Source of the DNA: Natranaeroarchaeum aerophilus
GTDB lineage: Archaea > Halobacteriota > Halobacteria > Halobacteriales > Natronoarchaeaceae
Assembly: GCF_023638055.1 (NCBI RefSeq)
Contig: NZ_JAKRVY010000001.1
Coordinates: 379,815 to 443,814 of the forward strand
Reading direction: 5' to 3'
DNA length: 64,000 nucleotides
The notes under the pieces were generated by a model. The model saw only the letters and a program-made list of their open reading frames with translations, was not told the origin of the DNA and searched no databases. Numbering within the stretch: the stretch's first letter is position 1; every line of letters starts with the position of its first letter. Shown piece after piece: positions 34,040-42,212 of this stretch. The position numbers were made by a program, and so were the translations under genes.

Positions 34040-35884
34040 TTACTGTGCTTCCATCGGTTCGAGCGCCTCGGTCAGCAGCTCGTCGACCGGCCGCTCGTCG
34101 GGCTCGTTGTGTAACAGGACGTCGATCGGCAGCGTCGGCGCGCCGCTAACGAGGTTCTCCATGATGACCAGTCGCTCGCGAGCGCGGCTCATCCCGACGT
34201 AGAAGACGCGCCGTTCGTTGTCGGTCAGCGTCGGCACGGGGCTGGTTGTTTTGGTAAACTCCTCACAGCCTGGCACGTCGGTCGGGTCCTCGACCGTCGC
34301 TGCCATCTGCTCGACGACCTTCTCTGTCAGGTCGGTCCCGACGAAGACGTGATCCGCTTCGCGACCTTTCGCGCTGTGGATCGTCCCCAGTCGGACGCGC
34401 TCGGTGTCCATCCCGAGGTACTCGCCGACGGCGAAGTAGGCGGTGACGCTCTTTTTCTGGAAGCTGGTCACCTTGCGGGACATGTCCGCAGCCGACTTCG
34501 GGCCGGGCATGAAGGGGACGTGCTCGCCGATCAGCTCGGGCTCGATCGTCAGGTTCACGATGTCGTCGACGCCAGCCTCCTCCTCGCGTTCTTCGATCGC
34601 GTCGAACAGCTCGTCGCGCTCGTTCGAGCCGAACGCGGAGTCGGCCAGCATGTCGGCGAGCCGTCGCGCTTCGAGGCCGTTGATCGGTTCGTCGGCGTCG
34701 AGCGCCTCGATCGCACGGACGAACTGGGTGAGTCGGTCGGTCCACATTCGCTGGTCGGTGAGGACGCTGAAGGGGATCCCTTCGGTGATGAACTCGTCGA
34801 TGAACTGGAACATCTGGTAGCGCGCCCGGAAGAGCAACATCACGGTCTCGTCGTCGGTCTCGTCGACCGTTGCGCGGACCTCGCGGACGACATCGAGCAT
34901 CGACGGGCTTTCCTCGGCCTGGACAACCCCACCCTCCTTTCGCGGGTTGAGATCCTTGTCCTGACGCTGGTCGATGTGGCGGATCTCCCGGTTGACGACG
35001 TTCAGGACGTTCGAGGGGAGCCGGTAGGAGTTCGGCAGGATGACGTCCTCGTCGACTTCCTCGTCGAGCAGGAGAGCGGGATCAGCCCCCTGCCAGGAGT
35101 AGACGACCTGGTCGTCGTCCCCGGCGATCAGCACCTTCTTCATGTAGGGTTTCCACTCCTCGTAGACGTCGTACTGCAGCTTCGTGATGTCCTGAAACTC
35201 GTCGATCACCAGATGGTCGACGTTCGGGAGCAGCGAGCGCTGTTTGACGCGTTCGAGCATGTCGGCGAAACCGACGACCCCCTGATCGCCCTTGTAGTTG
35301 CGCCACGCCCGGATCGCCTCGGGGACGTCGACGCGGTCGTCGTCGCTGGGCCACGTCGGTGTGTACTTCCCGCCATCCTGTGCGTTCGGGTCGACATCGG
35401 GCGGCAGCCGAACCTCCTCGACGTCCCACTGGAAGGGGACATCGTACCAGTCGGAAACGTCACGTCGGGTGCGCTGGAGCCACTGGCTCGTCGCGATGAT
35501 CTTGTTGCCAAGCGTCGTCGAGCGGGCGGTGCGGCGGCCCGCGCCACCGTACTCGTCTTCGAACTCGATGCCGTACTCCTCGCAAAACTCCTCTTTGTCG
35601 GACTCACCGACGACATCGTTTCGGGAGAGATTGAGTAGCTCGTAGGCTTTCGCGTGCATCGTACAGACGTTGCCCTTGAGCGCCCGCGGGTTCTCATCGA
35701 GACGTTCGGCCAGCCGCTCGCGGATCTCGGCGGCGGCAGCACGGGTGTAGGAGACGACCAGCACGTCACGCTGGCTCACCGTTCCGTCTTCGAGCAGCTC
35801 TTCGACCCGGTCGAGAAGCGCCGTCGTCTTCCCGCTTCCGGGACCACCGAATAGACGGGTGACGTGCGTTTCGGCTGCAGTCAT
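34040..35884 (-). CDS. uvrD: UvrD/PcrA-type superfamily 1 DNA helicase
   Basis: The 614-residue helicase has Walker A GGPGSGKTTALL near the N-terminus, motif II LVIDEFQDITK, motif III GDDDQVVYSWQGADP, motif V IHSAKGREADHVF and motif VI YVGMSRARERLVI. It would unwind DNA 3' to 5' in repair. It is shorter than bacterial UvrD (about 720) because the 1B/2B insertions are smaller. The M24 gene follows it in the same direction, so they may be cotranscribed. Confidence 0.9.
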   Translation of the reverse strand: MTAAETHVTRLFGGPGSGKTTALLDRVEELLEDGTVSQRDVLVVSYTRAAAAEIRERLAERLDENPRALKGNVCTMHAKAYELLNLSRNDVVGESDKEEFCEEYGIEFEDEYGGAGRRTARSTTLGNKIIATSQWLQRTRRDVSDWYDVPFQWDVEEVRLPPDVDPNAQDGGKYTPTWPSDDDRVDVPEAIRAWRNYKGDQGVVGFADMLERVKQRSLLPNVDHLVIDEFQDITKLQYDVYEEWKPYMKKVLIAGDDDQVVYSWQGADPALLLDEEVDEDVILPNSYRLPSNVLNVVNREIRHIDQRQDKDLNPRKEGGVVQAEESPSMLDVVREVRATVDETDDETVMLLFRARYQMFQFIDEFITEGIPFSVLTDQRMWTDRLTQFVRAIEALDADEPINGLEARRLADMLADSAFGSNERDELFDAIEEREEEAGVDDIVNLTIEPELIGEHVPFMPGPKSAADMSRKVTSFQKKSVTAYFAVGEYLGMDTERVRLGTIHSAKGREADHVFVGTDLTEKVVEQMAATVEDPTDVPGCEEFTKTTSPVPTLTDNERRVFYVGMSRARERLVIMENLVSGAPTLPIDVLLHNEPDERPVDELLTEALEPMEAQ

Positions 35885-35934
35885 TACACAGTTACACGAT
35901 ACGAACGATTATAAGCCCCGTGGCTTCCCTGCGG

Positions 35935-36093
35935 TCAGTTCCCCCGCGAAGAGCGCGCTTTCCGGACGTCGTTGCCCTCCCGGATCAGATCGTCACACTC
36001 GGGACAGACTCTGGGCTCGTCGACGCCGCGTGGTGTGAATACCCGGGCATAGTCTACCGTGACAAACGAATCGCAGTTCTGACAGTGTGGCAT
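35935..36093 (-). CDS. Small zinc-ribbon protein (DUF7563)
   Basis: From ATG 36093 (MPHCQNCDSFV) the product has 52 residues with CQNC and CPECDDL making a four-Cys zinc ribbon, followed by a basic tail VRKARSSRG. This matches haloarchaeal DUF7563, a widespread zinc ribbon with no known function. The upstream in-frame extension is not conserved-looking, which decided the start. A TATATAA-like stretch (36123-36129) lies about 30 bases upstream. Confidence 0.8.
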   Translation of the reverse strand: MPHCQNCDSFVTVDYARVFTPRGVDEPRVCPECDDLIREGNDVRKARSSRGN

Positions 36094-36173
36094 AGTTCTC
36101 CCAGACGAACGTGAGGAACCCACCTATATAATTTTGCTGGCGTACTGCATCTAAGAATTAACACCACACCTAT

Positions 36174-36211
36174 CGGAGTGAAGGCTGTCCGGTGACATTC
36201 CGGACGCTCCG
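36174..36211. other. Bipartite hairpin in intergenic region
   Basis: An outer stem CGGAG/CTCCG encloses an inner perfect stem GTCCGG/CCGGAC with a 7-base loop and an 8-base bulge on one side. The sequence lies between two zinc-protein genes and is a 3' region for the minus-strand gene at 36266. It could be a terminator, a small structured RNA, or an IS-end relic. No similar copy was seen elsewhere in the window. Confidence 0.35.
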
Positions 36212-36265
36212 CTGTGAACGTCTTGTCAGGCTCGAAAAATCGTCGATATCGATCAGTAACTGTCG

Positions 36266-36454
36266 CTACGTCCGGTGTGGCGTCCAGTCACACACAGAAC
36301 AACTGGACGCCTCCTGATCGTGGAGGCCGCCACATTCGGGGCACTGCAACTTGTTATAGTTCCGCTCCCATCCTACGGGTTCTGTCTCGTGACCGTTCCG
36401 CGAAAGGAAGTTGTCGATCAGGTCGTCGCCGGCATCGTTGGGTGCGGACGCCAT
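36266..36454 (-). CDS. HVO_0416-type small zinc-finger protein
   Basis: From ATG 36454 (MASAPNDAGDDLIDNF) the product has 62 residues. CPECGGLHDQEASSCSVC provides four Cys for a zinc finger preceded by the conserved VGWERNYNKLQ. It matches the haloarchaeal HVO_0416 family of small zinc-finger proteins, probably regulatory or RNA-related (inference). A TATA box at 36481-36490 places the transcription start very near the ATG. Confidence 0.82.
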   Translation of the reverse strand: MASAPNDAGDDLIDNFLSRNGHETEPVGWERNYNKLQCPECGGLHDQEASSCSVCDWTPHRT

Positions 36455-36480
36455 ACACGGTACGTGTTCACACACCACGG

Positions 36481-36490
36481 TAATAAAGGT
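36481..36490 (-). promoter_or_regulatory. TATA box for HVO_0416-type gene
   Basis: On the minus strand ACCTTTATTA lies 27-36 bases upstream of the ATG at 36454, the spacing of a leaderless haloarchaeal promoter. Confidence 0.55.
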
Positions 36491-36642
36491 TGGTGGCTCT
36501 GCAGTTCTTGCCCGCTATTTTCGTAAACGAAGTGATCGGTGGACGAGCGTGCAACTATCCGCAACTTGAGAGTGCGTTCTCAATCTCTGTTTGTCTTCTA
36601 TCCGCAGCAGGTCCGGTCAACAAACTAGATACAGAACGGCGC

Positions 36643-36963
36643 TCAGGCCTCTTCGAGCGCGCCATCCCAGTCCCGGTAGCCTCCATCGAGATTGAGCACG
36701 CGGGCGTCCTCGTCGACGCCCTCGTAGGATTCGAGCATCCGGGCGGCCTGCTGTGAGCTCTGCCCGATCGGGCAGACGACGACGATTTCGTTGCCCCAGT
36801 CGTGTTCGTCGACACGCTGGGGGAGTTCGGGAAACGGGATGTTCTCCGCGCCGGGGATGTGGCCCTGTGCGAACTGTGGCGGCTGTCGGATGTCGATTAC
36901 CTGTACGTCATCGCCGTTTTCGAGCTTCTCGGTGACCGTTTCGGGAGCGATATCCTCGACCAT
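36643..36963 (-). CDS. Rhodanese-domain sulfurtransferase
   Basis: From ATG 36963 (MVEDIAPETVTEKLE) the product has 106 residues, a single rhodanese domain. The active-site loop is VVVCPIGQSSQQAA with Cys64 as persulfide carrier, and it contains DIRQPPQFAQGHIPGA. Single-domain rhodaneses pass sulfur to acceptors. It is divergent from ubaA, 103 bases apart, which suggests it may feed the tRNA thiolation or molybdopterin sulfur pathway (context inference). The 189 bases upstream side to 36454 hold only an inverted repeat TTGAGA/TCTCAA. Confidence 0.85.
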   Translation of the reverse strand: MVEDIAPETVTEKLENGDDVQVIDIRQPPQFAQGHIPGAENIPFPELPQRVDEHDWGNEIVVVCPIGQSSQQAARMLESYEGVDEDARVLNLDGGYRDWDGALEEA

Positions 36964-37066
36964 CGTTAGCGGATGTTGGCCACGATTCGGGTAAAGGGCT
37001 TCGACAGGGTCCCAGCGACTGGCTCCGACCGCCCCGTTTATTCGCATCGCTGCCCTACCCCCTGCT

Positions 37067-37891
37067 ATGACCGATCTGAACCTCGACCCGGTCCAGCTGG
37101 ACCGGTACTCCCGGCACGTCATCATGGACGACGTGGGACCGGAGGGCCAGAAGCGCCTGCTCGACGCCCCGGTGCTCGTGATCGGTGCTGGCGGGCTGGG
37201 TGCGCCGATCATCCAGTATCTCGCCGCCGCGGGTGTCGGGCGAATCGGCATCGCCGACGACGATGTCGTCGAACGGTCCAATCTCCAGCGGCAGGTAATT
37301 CACGCCGATGCGGACGTCGGGCGGCCGAAAGTCGACAGCGCCGCGGAGTTCGTCGAGGCGCTGAACCCCGATGTCGATGTCGTGAAACACGATGTCCGTG
37401 TCACCGCCGAAAACGTCGACGAACTGATCACCGACTACGATCTCGTGATCGACGGTAGCGACAACTTCCAGACGCGCTATCTGGTCAACGACGCCTGTAC
37501 GCTCGCGGGCGTCCCCTTCACTCACGGTGCGATCTTTCAGTTCGAGGGCCAGATCACCACGTTCCCCGCCGACGAGGAGTCGCCGTGTTACCGCTGTGTC
37601 TTCCCCGAAGCGCCCCCCGAGGGGATGGTGCCCAACTGTGCGACTGCGGGCGTGCTCGGCGTACTTCCCGGCACTGTCGGCTGCATTCAGGCGACAGAGG
37701 CCGTGAAGATGATCCTCGGAGACGGCGATCTACTGGATGGCCGACTCCTGTTCTACGACGCGATGGCCATGGAATTTGACGAAATCGAGATCCGAACGAA
37801 CCCGGACTGTCCGGTCTGTGGGGAGGATCCTGCGATCGAATCTGTCCAGGACGTCGAGTACGTCGAGACGTGCTCGATCGGTGCAGACTGA
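37067..37891 (+). CDS. ubaA: E1-like SAMP-activating enzyme UbaA (ThiF/MoeB family)
   Basis: The 274-residue enzyme adenylates ubiquitin-like SAMPs for protein conjugation, tRNA thiolation and molybdopterin synthesis. ATP-binding GAGGLGAPIIQYLAAAGVGR starts at 40. Zinc cysteines are C174/C177 and C248/C251. The catalytic Cys191 sits in MVPNCATAGVLG, equivalent to C188 described for Haloferax volcanii UbaA. Length is standard. It is divergent from a rhodanese gene and followed by an aspartoacylase-type gene, 62 bases downstream. Confidence 0.92.
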   Translation: MTDLNLDPVQLDRYSRHVIMDDVGPEGQKRLLDAPVLVIGAGGLGAPIIQYLAAAGVGRIGIADDDVVERSNLQRQVIHADADVGRPKVDSAAEFVEALNPDVDVVKHDVRVTAENVDELITDYDLVIDGSDNFQTRYLVNDACTLAGVPFTHGAIFQFEGQITTFPADEESPCYRCVFPEAPPEGMVPNCATAGVLGVLPGTVGCIQATEAVKMILGDGDLLDGRLLFYDAMAMEFDEIEIRTNPDCPVCGEDPAIESVQDVEYVETCSIGAD

Positions 37892-37953
37892 GTACGATCG
37901 AGGTCGGTGTACCGTGGCGAAGGTCTATTGTTGCGCTCACAGAGGAATCACGT

Positions 37954-38925
37954 ATGGACGATAGTTCCGGGCACACGACCGACCGAGTGACGCTGGCCCG
38001 GCTTCCGTCAGGCGTGGCGATCGAGACGACGGTTCACCGGTACGAGGGCGTCGAGTCGGGGCCGACGGTCTACGTGCAGGCCGCCCAGCACGGCCGCGAG
38101 ATCAACGGCACCGAAGTGCTCAGACGGGTTCACGACCGACTCGCCGCCGACGTACAGGCGGGGACGGTTATCGCTGTCCCAGTCGCGAACCCTATCACGT
38201 TCGATCGGGTGTCCTACACGACGCCCGAGCAACTGGACAGCGTCAACTCGAACATGAACCGGGTCTGGCCGGGCCGGGAGGCAGGGACGCTGCACCAGCG
38301 AATGGCCGCTCGACTCTGGACGTACGCGGCGGATGTGGATCTCGTCGTCGACCTGCACACCGGCAGTCCCGAGATGTTACCGCACGTCGTCTACACTGCG
38401 GGTGACGAGCGATCCCGGGAGCTGGCTGAAGCGTTCGGCACCGACCTCCTGCTGGCAGAACCCTCCGGTGAGGACGCGCCCGACGAGTGGCGACAGCGTG
38501 GCTTCGGCGGAAAGCTACGGGTCGCGGCTGCCAACGAGGGGATTCCGGCGATCACGCCCGAGCTGGCCCACAACAAGCAGTTCGTCGAGTCGGCAATTGA
38601 CACCGGCATCACGGGGCTGTTCAACGTTTTGCGAGAACTCGACGTCCTGTCCGGATCGCCGGTCGACAACGGGGAGACGCGACAGGCACGGAACCACCTC
38701 GGTAACGTCGACGCCAGCTCATCCGGGCTGTTTCGGGTGACTGCCGAGTACGAACTCGGGGAGACAGTCCCGGATGGTGCGACGCTCGGAACGGTATACG
38801 ATCCGACGACATACGAACGGCTCCAGACCGTCCGTACTGACCGTGCAGGTGTACTCTACGCGCTCACACGGGAAGCAACAGTTACCGTCGGAGACCGGCT
38901 TGCGGGGATTGCGGTCGTCGATTAG
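37954..38925 (+). CDS. Succinylglutamate desuccinylase/aspartoacylase family zinc hydrolase
   Basis: From ATG 37954 (MDDSSGHTTDR) the product has 323 residues. Zinc ligands are suggested by QAAQHGREINGTE (His, Glu) and the second His in LVVDLHTGSP; the catalytic Glu fits AITPELAHN. It also has SNMNRVWPG, a conserved substrate loop. The family removes acyl groups from amino acids; the true substrate here is unknown. It is convergent with the KaiC-like gene, with stops overlapping by 4 bases. Confidence 0.82.
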   Translation: MDDSSGHTTDRVTLARLPSGVAIETTVHRYEGVESGPTVYVQAAQHGREINGTEVLRRVHDRLAADVQAGTVIAVPVANPITFDRVSYTTPEQLDSVNSNMNRVWPGREAGTLHQRMAARLWTYAADVDLVVDLHTGSPEMLPHVVYTAGDERSRELAEAFGTDLLLAEPSGEDAPDEWRQRGFGGKLRVAAANEGIPAITPELAHNKQFVESAIDTGITGLFNVLRELDVLSGSPVDNGETRQARNHLGNVDASSSGLFRVTAEYELGETVPDGATLGTVYDPTTYERLQTVRTDRAGVLYALTREATVTVGDRLAGIAVVD

Positions 38926-40160
38926 AAGATGTTGGCCTGCCGGTAGACGTTGATCCCCTCGCTGGTGATCTCGTACGGTTTGGTTTCTCGGGAGTGGTTG
39001 GCGTCCCTGATCTTCTGGATCTCGATCGCCATCTGTGTCTCCCGGAAGTCCGAGGGGCGGATATACCGGAGCACGAACACGGCATCGGTCAGATACTCGA
39101 CGATACCATGCCGGGAGGCGAAGGCCGTATCCTCGCTGGCTTCGCTCGTCATCAGTGTCGTGACACCCGACTGTTTCAGGCTCTTTGTGAAGTTGTAGAT
39201 CTGGTTGCGTCGTGTCGCCCGTTCGTCGTACATCATCTCCAGGAGGGAGACCGAGTCGAGCACGAGCCGGGAGGCTCCGAACTCGTCGACCAGCCGTGGG
39301 AGTTCGCTCCGGATGCTCTGGAGGCTGTTTGCCATCTCGACGGGGTCGATATCGACGACGGCGAGGTCGCCCGCATCGGCATACTCGTCGAAGGCAAACC
39401 CCTTCTCGGTCGCACTCCGGATGACGCGCCGCCGTGATTCCTCCAGCGTGATGTAGACGCCCCGCTCGCCGTTGCGAAGCCCCTCGGCGAGGAACTGCAG
39501 GCCGAGCGTGGTCTTGCCGGTTCCGGCGCTCCCGATCGCGACCATCAGGGACTGGGCGGGGACGCCACCCTGAATCATCGCGTCGAGCCCCTCGATGCCG
39601 AGCGCGATCCGGTCGATGTCGGAGTCGGGATCCTCCTCGAACCCCCCGCTGTCGAGGGTCTCGAAGTCGTCCGTTCCCATGTCGAACTCCCCACCGAAGT
39701 CGAACTCGTCGCCCAGATCGTCATCGATGTCGTCGGTGGTCTCCGCCGGTAGATCCGGCGCGCTCCCGAGGGCTTCGCCAAAGCCCTGATCGAAGAGTCC
39801 CTCGCCGGTGTCGTCGCCAGTTGCCTCCTCTCCCTCCGGGTCGGATGCAGTCTCCGCGGTTGGTATCATCCCATAATCCGCACCGGTATCGGCCTCCTCG
39901 TCCGCGATATCCTCGAATGCCTCCTCGAGGTCGGCGGCGGCTTCGTCGAACGCCGTTGAGGCGTCTGATTCGGCGGCTTCGCTGAACGCCATCGGATCCG
40001 ATTCGGCAGCTTCGTCGTCGCTATCCCCTGTCGTTCCCTCCCTGTCAGCCCCGTCTGTGTCGTCCTCGGCTTCGACAGCCCATTCGCCCACGAACAGGTC
40101 GTCTGTCTGGTCATCGGCGTCCTGTTCGAACCAGTCTTCCTCCGGTTCGTCGTCATCCAT
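38922..40160 (-). CDS. KaiC-like (RecA-superfamily) ATPase with acidic N-terminus
   Basis: From ATG 40160 (a GTG at 40169 is an alternative) the product has 412 residues. Residues 1 to about 175 are Asp/Glu/Ala-rich and likely disordered. The C-terminal KaiC/HTR-like domain has Walker A GSAGTGKTTLGLQF, the Walker B-like SRLVLDSVSLL and a helix-turn GIVEYLTDAVFVLRY. Family members act in signalling and motility in archaea. It is flanked by UspA and aspartoacylase genes with no obvious partner. Confidence 0.8.
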   Translation of the reverse strand: MDDDEPEEDWFEQDADDQTDDLFVGEWAVEAEDDTDGADREGTTGDSDDEAAESDPMAFSEAAESDASTAFDEAAADLEEAFEDIADEEADTGADYGMIPTAETASDPEGEEATGDDTGEGLFDQGFGEALGSAPDLPAETTDDIDDDLGDEFDFGGEFDMGTDDFETLDSGGFEEDPDSDIDRIALGIEGLDAMIQGGVPAQSLMVAIGSAGTGKTTLGLQFLAEGLRNGERGVYITLEESRRRVIRSATEKGFAFDEYADAGDLAVVDIDPVEMANSLQSIRSELPRLVDEFGASRLVLDSVSLLEMMYDERATRRNQIYNFTKSLKQSGVTTLMTSEASEDTAFASRHGIVEYLTDAVFVLRYIRPSDFRETQMAIEIQKIRDANHSRETKPYEITSEGINVYRQANIF

Positions 40161-40419
40161 CGTGATCACCGGCCGGTTCCGACCCGAACATTATAGCCGT
40201 CGCTGCACGACACTCGTCGTGTACGTGGGACGGACGCTCCGGATCGGTCCTGGTGAGGTGACTCATTCTCGGTGACGACGCTGGCAACCGGCACTCGTTG
40301 CGGTACTATCCCCACCCAGACACCGATACCTGATTAACTTTGCTCCAACCACCCAGCTGTGTGGTGAGTTCCCGGAACGTATCGGCGGGTTTACGGATGC
40401 GGGTATGTGAATAGCACAC

Positions 40420-40797
40420 ATGAACTATCTTCTCGGCACGGACTCGGTCCATACCACCGCGAGCGCCTGTGATTATCTGGAGCAACGTGTTGATGCCGCC
40501 GATACCGTGGTCGCAGTTCACGTCCAGTCGACGGAGGGCGACACGCGGGATGGCCGCGAGGCGCTCAACGTCGCGACTGTTCGGCTCGGCGCGATTGCCG
40601 ATGTCGTGACCGAACAGCGCACTGGCGATCCGGCCGAGGAGTTGCTCGCCAGTGCCACCGGTCACGATGTCGACGAACTGATTATCGGTCCCCGGAGCGG
40701 CGAACCCGGAAGTGATAGCAGGGCTGGCTCCGTTGCCACCGAACTACTCTCACAGTCCTCGATACCGGTCGTCGTGGTTCCGCTGGAGGCGCTGTGA
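40420..40797 (+). CDS. UspA-type stress protein (short)
   Basis: The 125-residue protein has the UspA fold with MNYLLGTDSVHTTAS at the start, DELIIGPRSGE in the middle and SSIPVVVVPLEAL at the end. The Usp ATP-loop is shortened (GPRSGEPGSDSRAGSVA in place of G-x2-G-x9-G), so ATP binding is uncertain. It stands alone with a 259-bp upstream gap that shows no other gene, only weak AT-rich stretches. It is convergent with the sensor-domain gene at 40922. Confidence 0.78.
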   Translation: MNYLLGTDSVHTTASACDYLEQRVDAADTVVAVHVQSTEGDTRDGREALNVATVRLGAIADVVTEQRTGDPAEELLASATGHDVDELIIGPRSGEPGSDSRAGSVATELLSQSSIPVVVVPLEAL

Positions 40798-40829
40798 CAA
40801 CCACTCAGTCGTTCAGAGGTCACAGCTCG

Positions 40830-40889
40830 CTTCGAAAACTATAGTTAAACACTTCGAACGCTGTAGTAATACGCTTCAAAAACTGTAGT
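40830..40889. repeat. Three direct repeats at exact 22-bp spacing
   Basis: 16-bp units start at 40830, 40852 and 40874: CTTCGAAAACTATAGT, CTTCGAACGCTGTAGT and CTTCAAAAACTGTAGT. Consensus CTTCRAAARCTRTAGT, 22 bp apart (two helical turns). They lie in a 124-bp gap between convergent gene ends, where no promoter is expected. Confidence 0.75.
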
Positions 40890-40921
40890 GTTGGATCACG
40901 CCCGGAGACAGCACAGGGCCA

Positions 40922-41473
40922 CTACCCGATCAACACGTCGGCCTCGCCTCGATACCGGCTGCAGGTCTCGCCCACCCACGCCCGTAGCTCCGGTGCGCGA
41001 CTCACGACCAGTGCGGCCGGATCGCCTGCCGCATCAAAGACCACACAGACGGCGGTCTCGTCCAGCAAGAGGAGTCCAGTTGGTGAGTCCCCGTCATGGC
41101 CGTAGAGGGTGACCGACGTATCTGCCAGACGGGACTCGACGACCGCGAGCGCTGGGCCGTCGAGACGTTTGCGGGCCGCGCCCGTGAGGACGACCGAGGC
41201 GCGTAGACCGTCGATCTCGCCTGCCGAATCCAGCAGGGATGTGGGAAGCGCGGGCAGGACGCCAACCGCGGCGTCGGCGTCGGCGACAAGCGAACGCAGC
41301 TGCTCGGTGGGCGTCGGCTCCGGTCCCGTGATCGTCGTCGTGGCGTCTAGCTCGTCGAACGGGACGTCGAGAACGTCCTCGACGAAGCCGATGAGGGCGG
41401 CTTTCGGTCCGGTATCCTCCCGACTCGTCGCACCGTCCTGGGGCGTCCTCCCGTCCGTTGTATCCGGAGGCAT
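40922..41473 (-). CDS. Sensor-only protein resembling C-terminal domain of FilR1-type regulators
   Basis: The 183-residue protein has no HTH. An N-terminal disordered segment is followed by a domain with GEIDGLRASVVLTGAA, VTLYGHDGDSPTGLLL and ALVVSRAPELRAWVGETC, resembling the ligand-binding C-terminal domain of haloarchaeal winged-helix regulators of the FilR1 type. This is a low-confidence assignment. It may be a stand-alone sensor partner or a truncated regulator. Confidence 0.5.
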   Translation of the reverse strand: MPPDTTDGRTPQDGATSREDTGPKAALIGFVEDVLDVPFDELDATTTITGPEPTPTEQLRSLVADADAAVGVLPALPTSLLDSAGEIDGLRASVVLTGAARKRLDGPALAVVESRLADTSVTLYGHDGDSPTGLLLLDETAVCVVFDAAGDPAALVVSRAPELRAWVGETCSRYRGEADVLIG

Positions 41474-41548
41474 CGACGGCCACTACCCGCTCTACGTTGT
41501 TGAAACCTCGCTGTCGAGTCACGGTGACCGAGCTCCCCGTCGAGTGCG

Positions 41549-42160
41549 CTACGAGGTGCGCTTCTCCGCGAGGCTCTCGCGGAGAAACGCGACGACCGTC
41601 TCGGCAACCGACCCGTGCTGGCCGACGAAAAAGTGGTCGGCGGCGAGGTCGTCGGTGCGGTGGCCCAGCTCTCGGGCGCGCTCGACGACTGACTCCCATT
41701 CGACTGTCGAGTCCCGCACGCCGTAGACGACCTGTACCGGCGCGTGGATGGCTTCGAGTGCAGCGAGGGCGTCCAGTTCGGACCCGAGTGTGGCGGTTGG
41801 CGCGAGCGCCGAGACAGCATCCACCTGGGTCTCGGCGGCGGCGAGCAGCGCGACCGTCGCCCCGAAGCTGTACCCGAATAGTCCGACCCGGACGTACCGG
41901 TCGCTGGCCCACGAGACCGCGTTCTCGGCGTCAGTGCGCTCACCGCGTCCCCCGTCCCACGGGCCGTAATCGAAGCGCAGACAGTCGATTCCGGTCGCGA
42001 CGAGCGCGTCCGAGACGGCGGTCAGTCTGGCGTCGTGACGGCTCCCGCCGTGTTCGGGATGGGGCGGGCAGGCGACCACAACTGCGTCGCTCGCACCACC
42101 GTCCTGATCGAGCGATGCCCGAACGTCGCGCCCGCCGGGGACGAGCACCGATTCTGACAT
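41549..42160 (-). CDS. Alpha/beta hydrolase (dienelactone hydrolase-like)
   Basis: The 203-residue enzyme has the nucleophile elbow GLFGYSFGATVALL (Ser98, GxSxG) and the N-terminal CPPHPEHGGSRHD as the oxyanion-loop region. The catalytic Asp is in VQVVYGVRDSTVEW and the His in HFFVGQHGSVAET. Substrate is unknown. The start of this gene lies 52 bases from the divergent pspA-like gene; the other side is 75 bases from the sensor gene. Confidence 0.83.
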   Translation of the reverse strand: MSESVLVPGGRDVRASLDQDGGASDAVVVACPPHPEHGGSRHDARLTAVSDALVATGIDCLRFDYGPWDGGRGERTDAENAVSWASDRYVRVGLFGYSFGATVALLAAAETQVDAVSALAPTATLGSELDALAALEAIHAPVQVVYGVRDSTVEWESVVERARELGHRTDDLAADHFFVGQHGSVAETVVAFLRESLAEKRTS

Positions 42161-42212
42161 ACGTTCCGGTTACGTCGATGATGTTTTTAATCACGCGGTA
42201 CACACAAGAGGT

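Noticed and set aside
34349-35638. 429-codon open frame antisense to the helicase gene
   Set aside because: It shadows the UvrD-like gene, which has all helicase motifs; the antisense product has no family features.
40830-40889. Possible CRISPR array
   Set aside because: Only three 16-bp units with 6-bp gaps, imperfect, and no cas genes; spacers are far too short.
40888-41112. Arg/Pro-rich open frame on the plus strand
   Set aside because: It is antisense to the sensor-domain gene and has no domain features or promoter.
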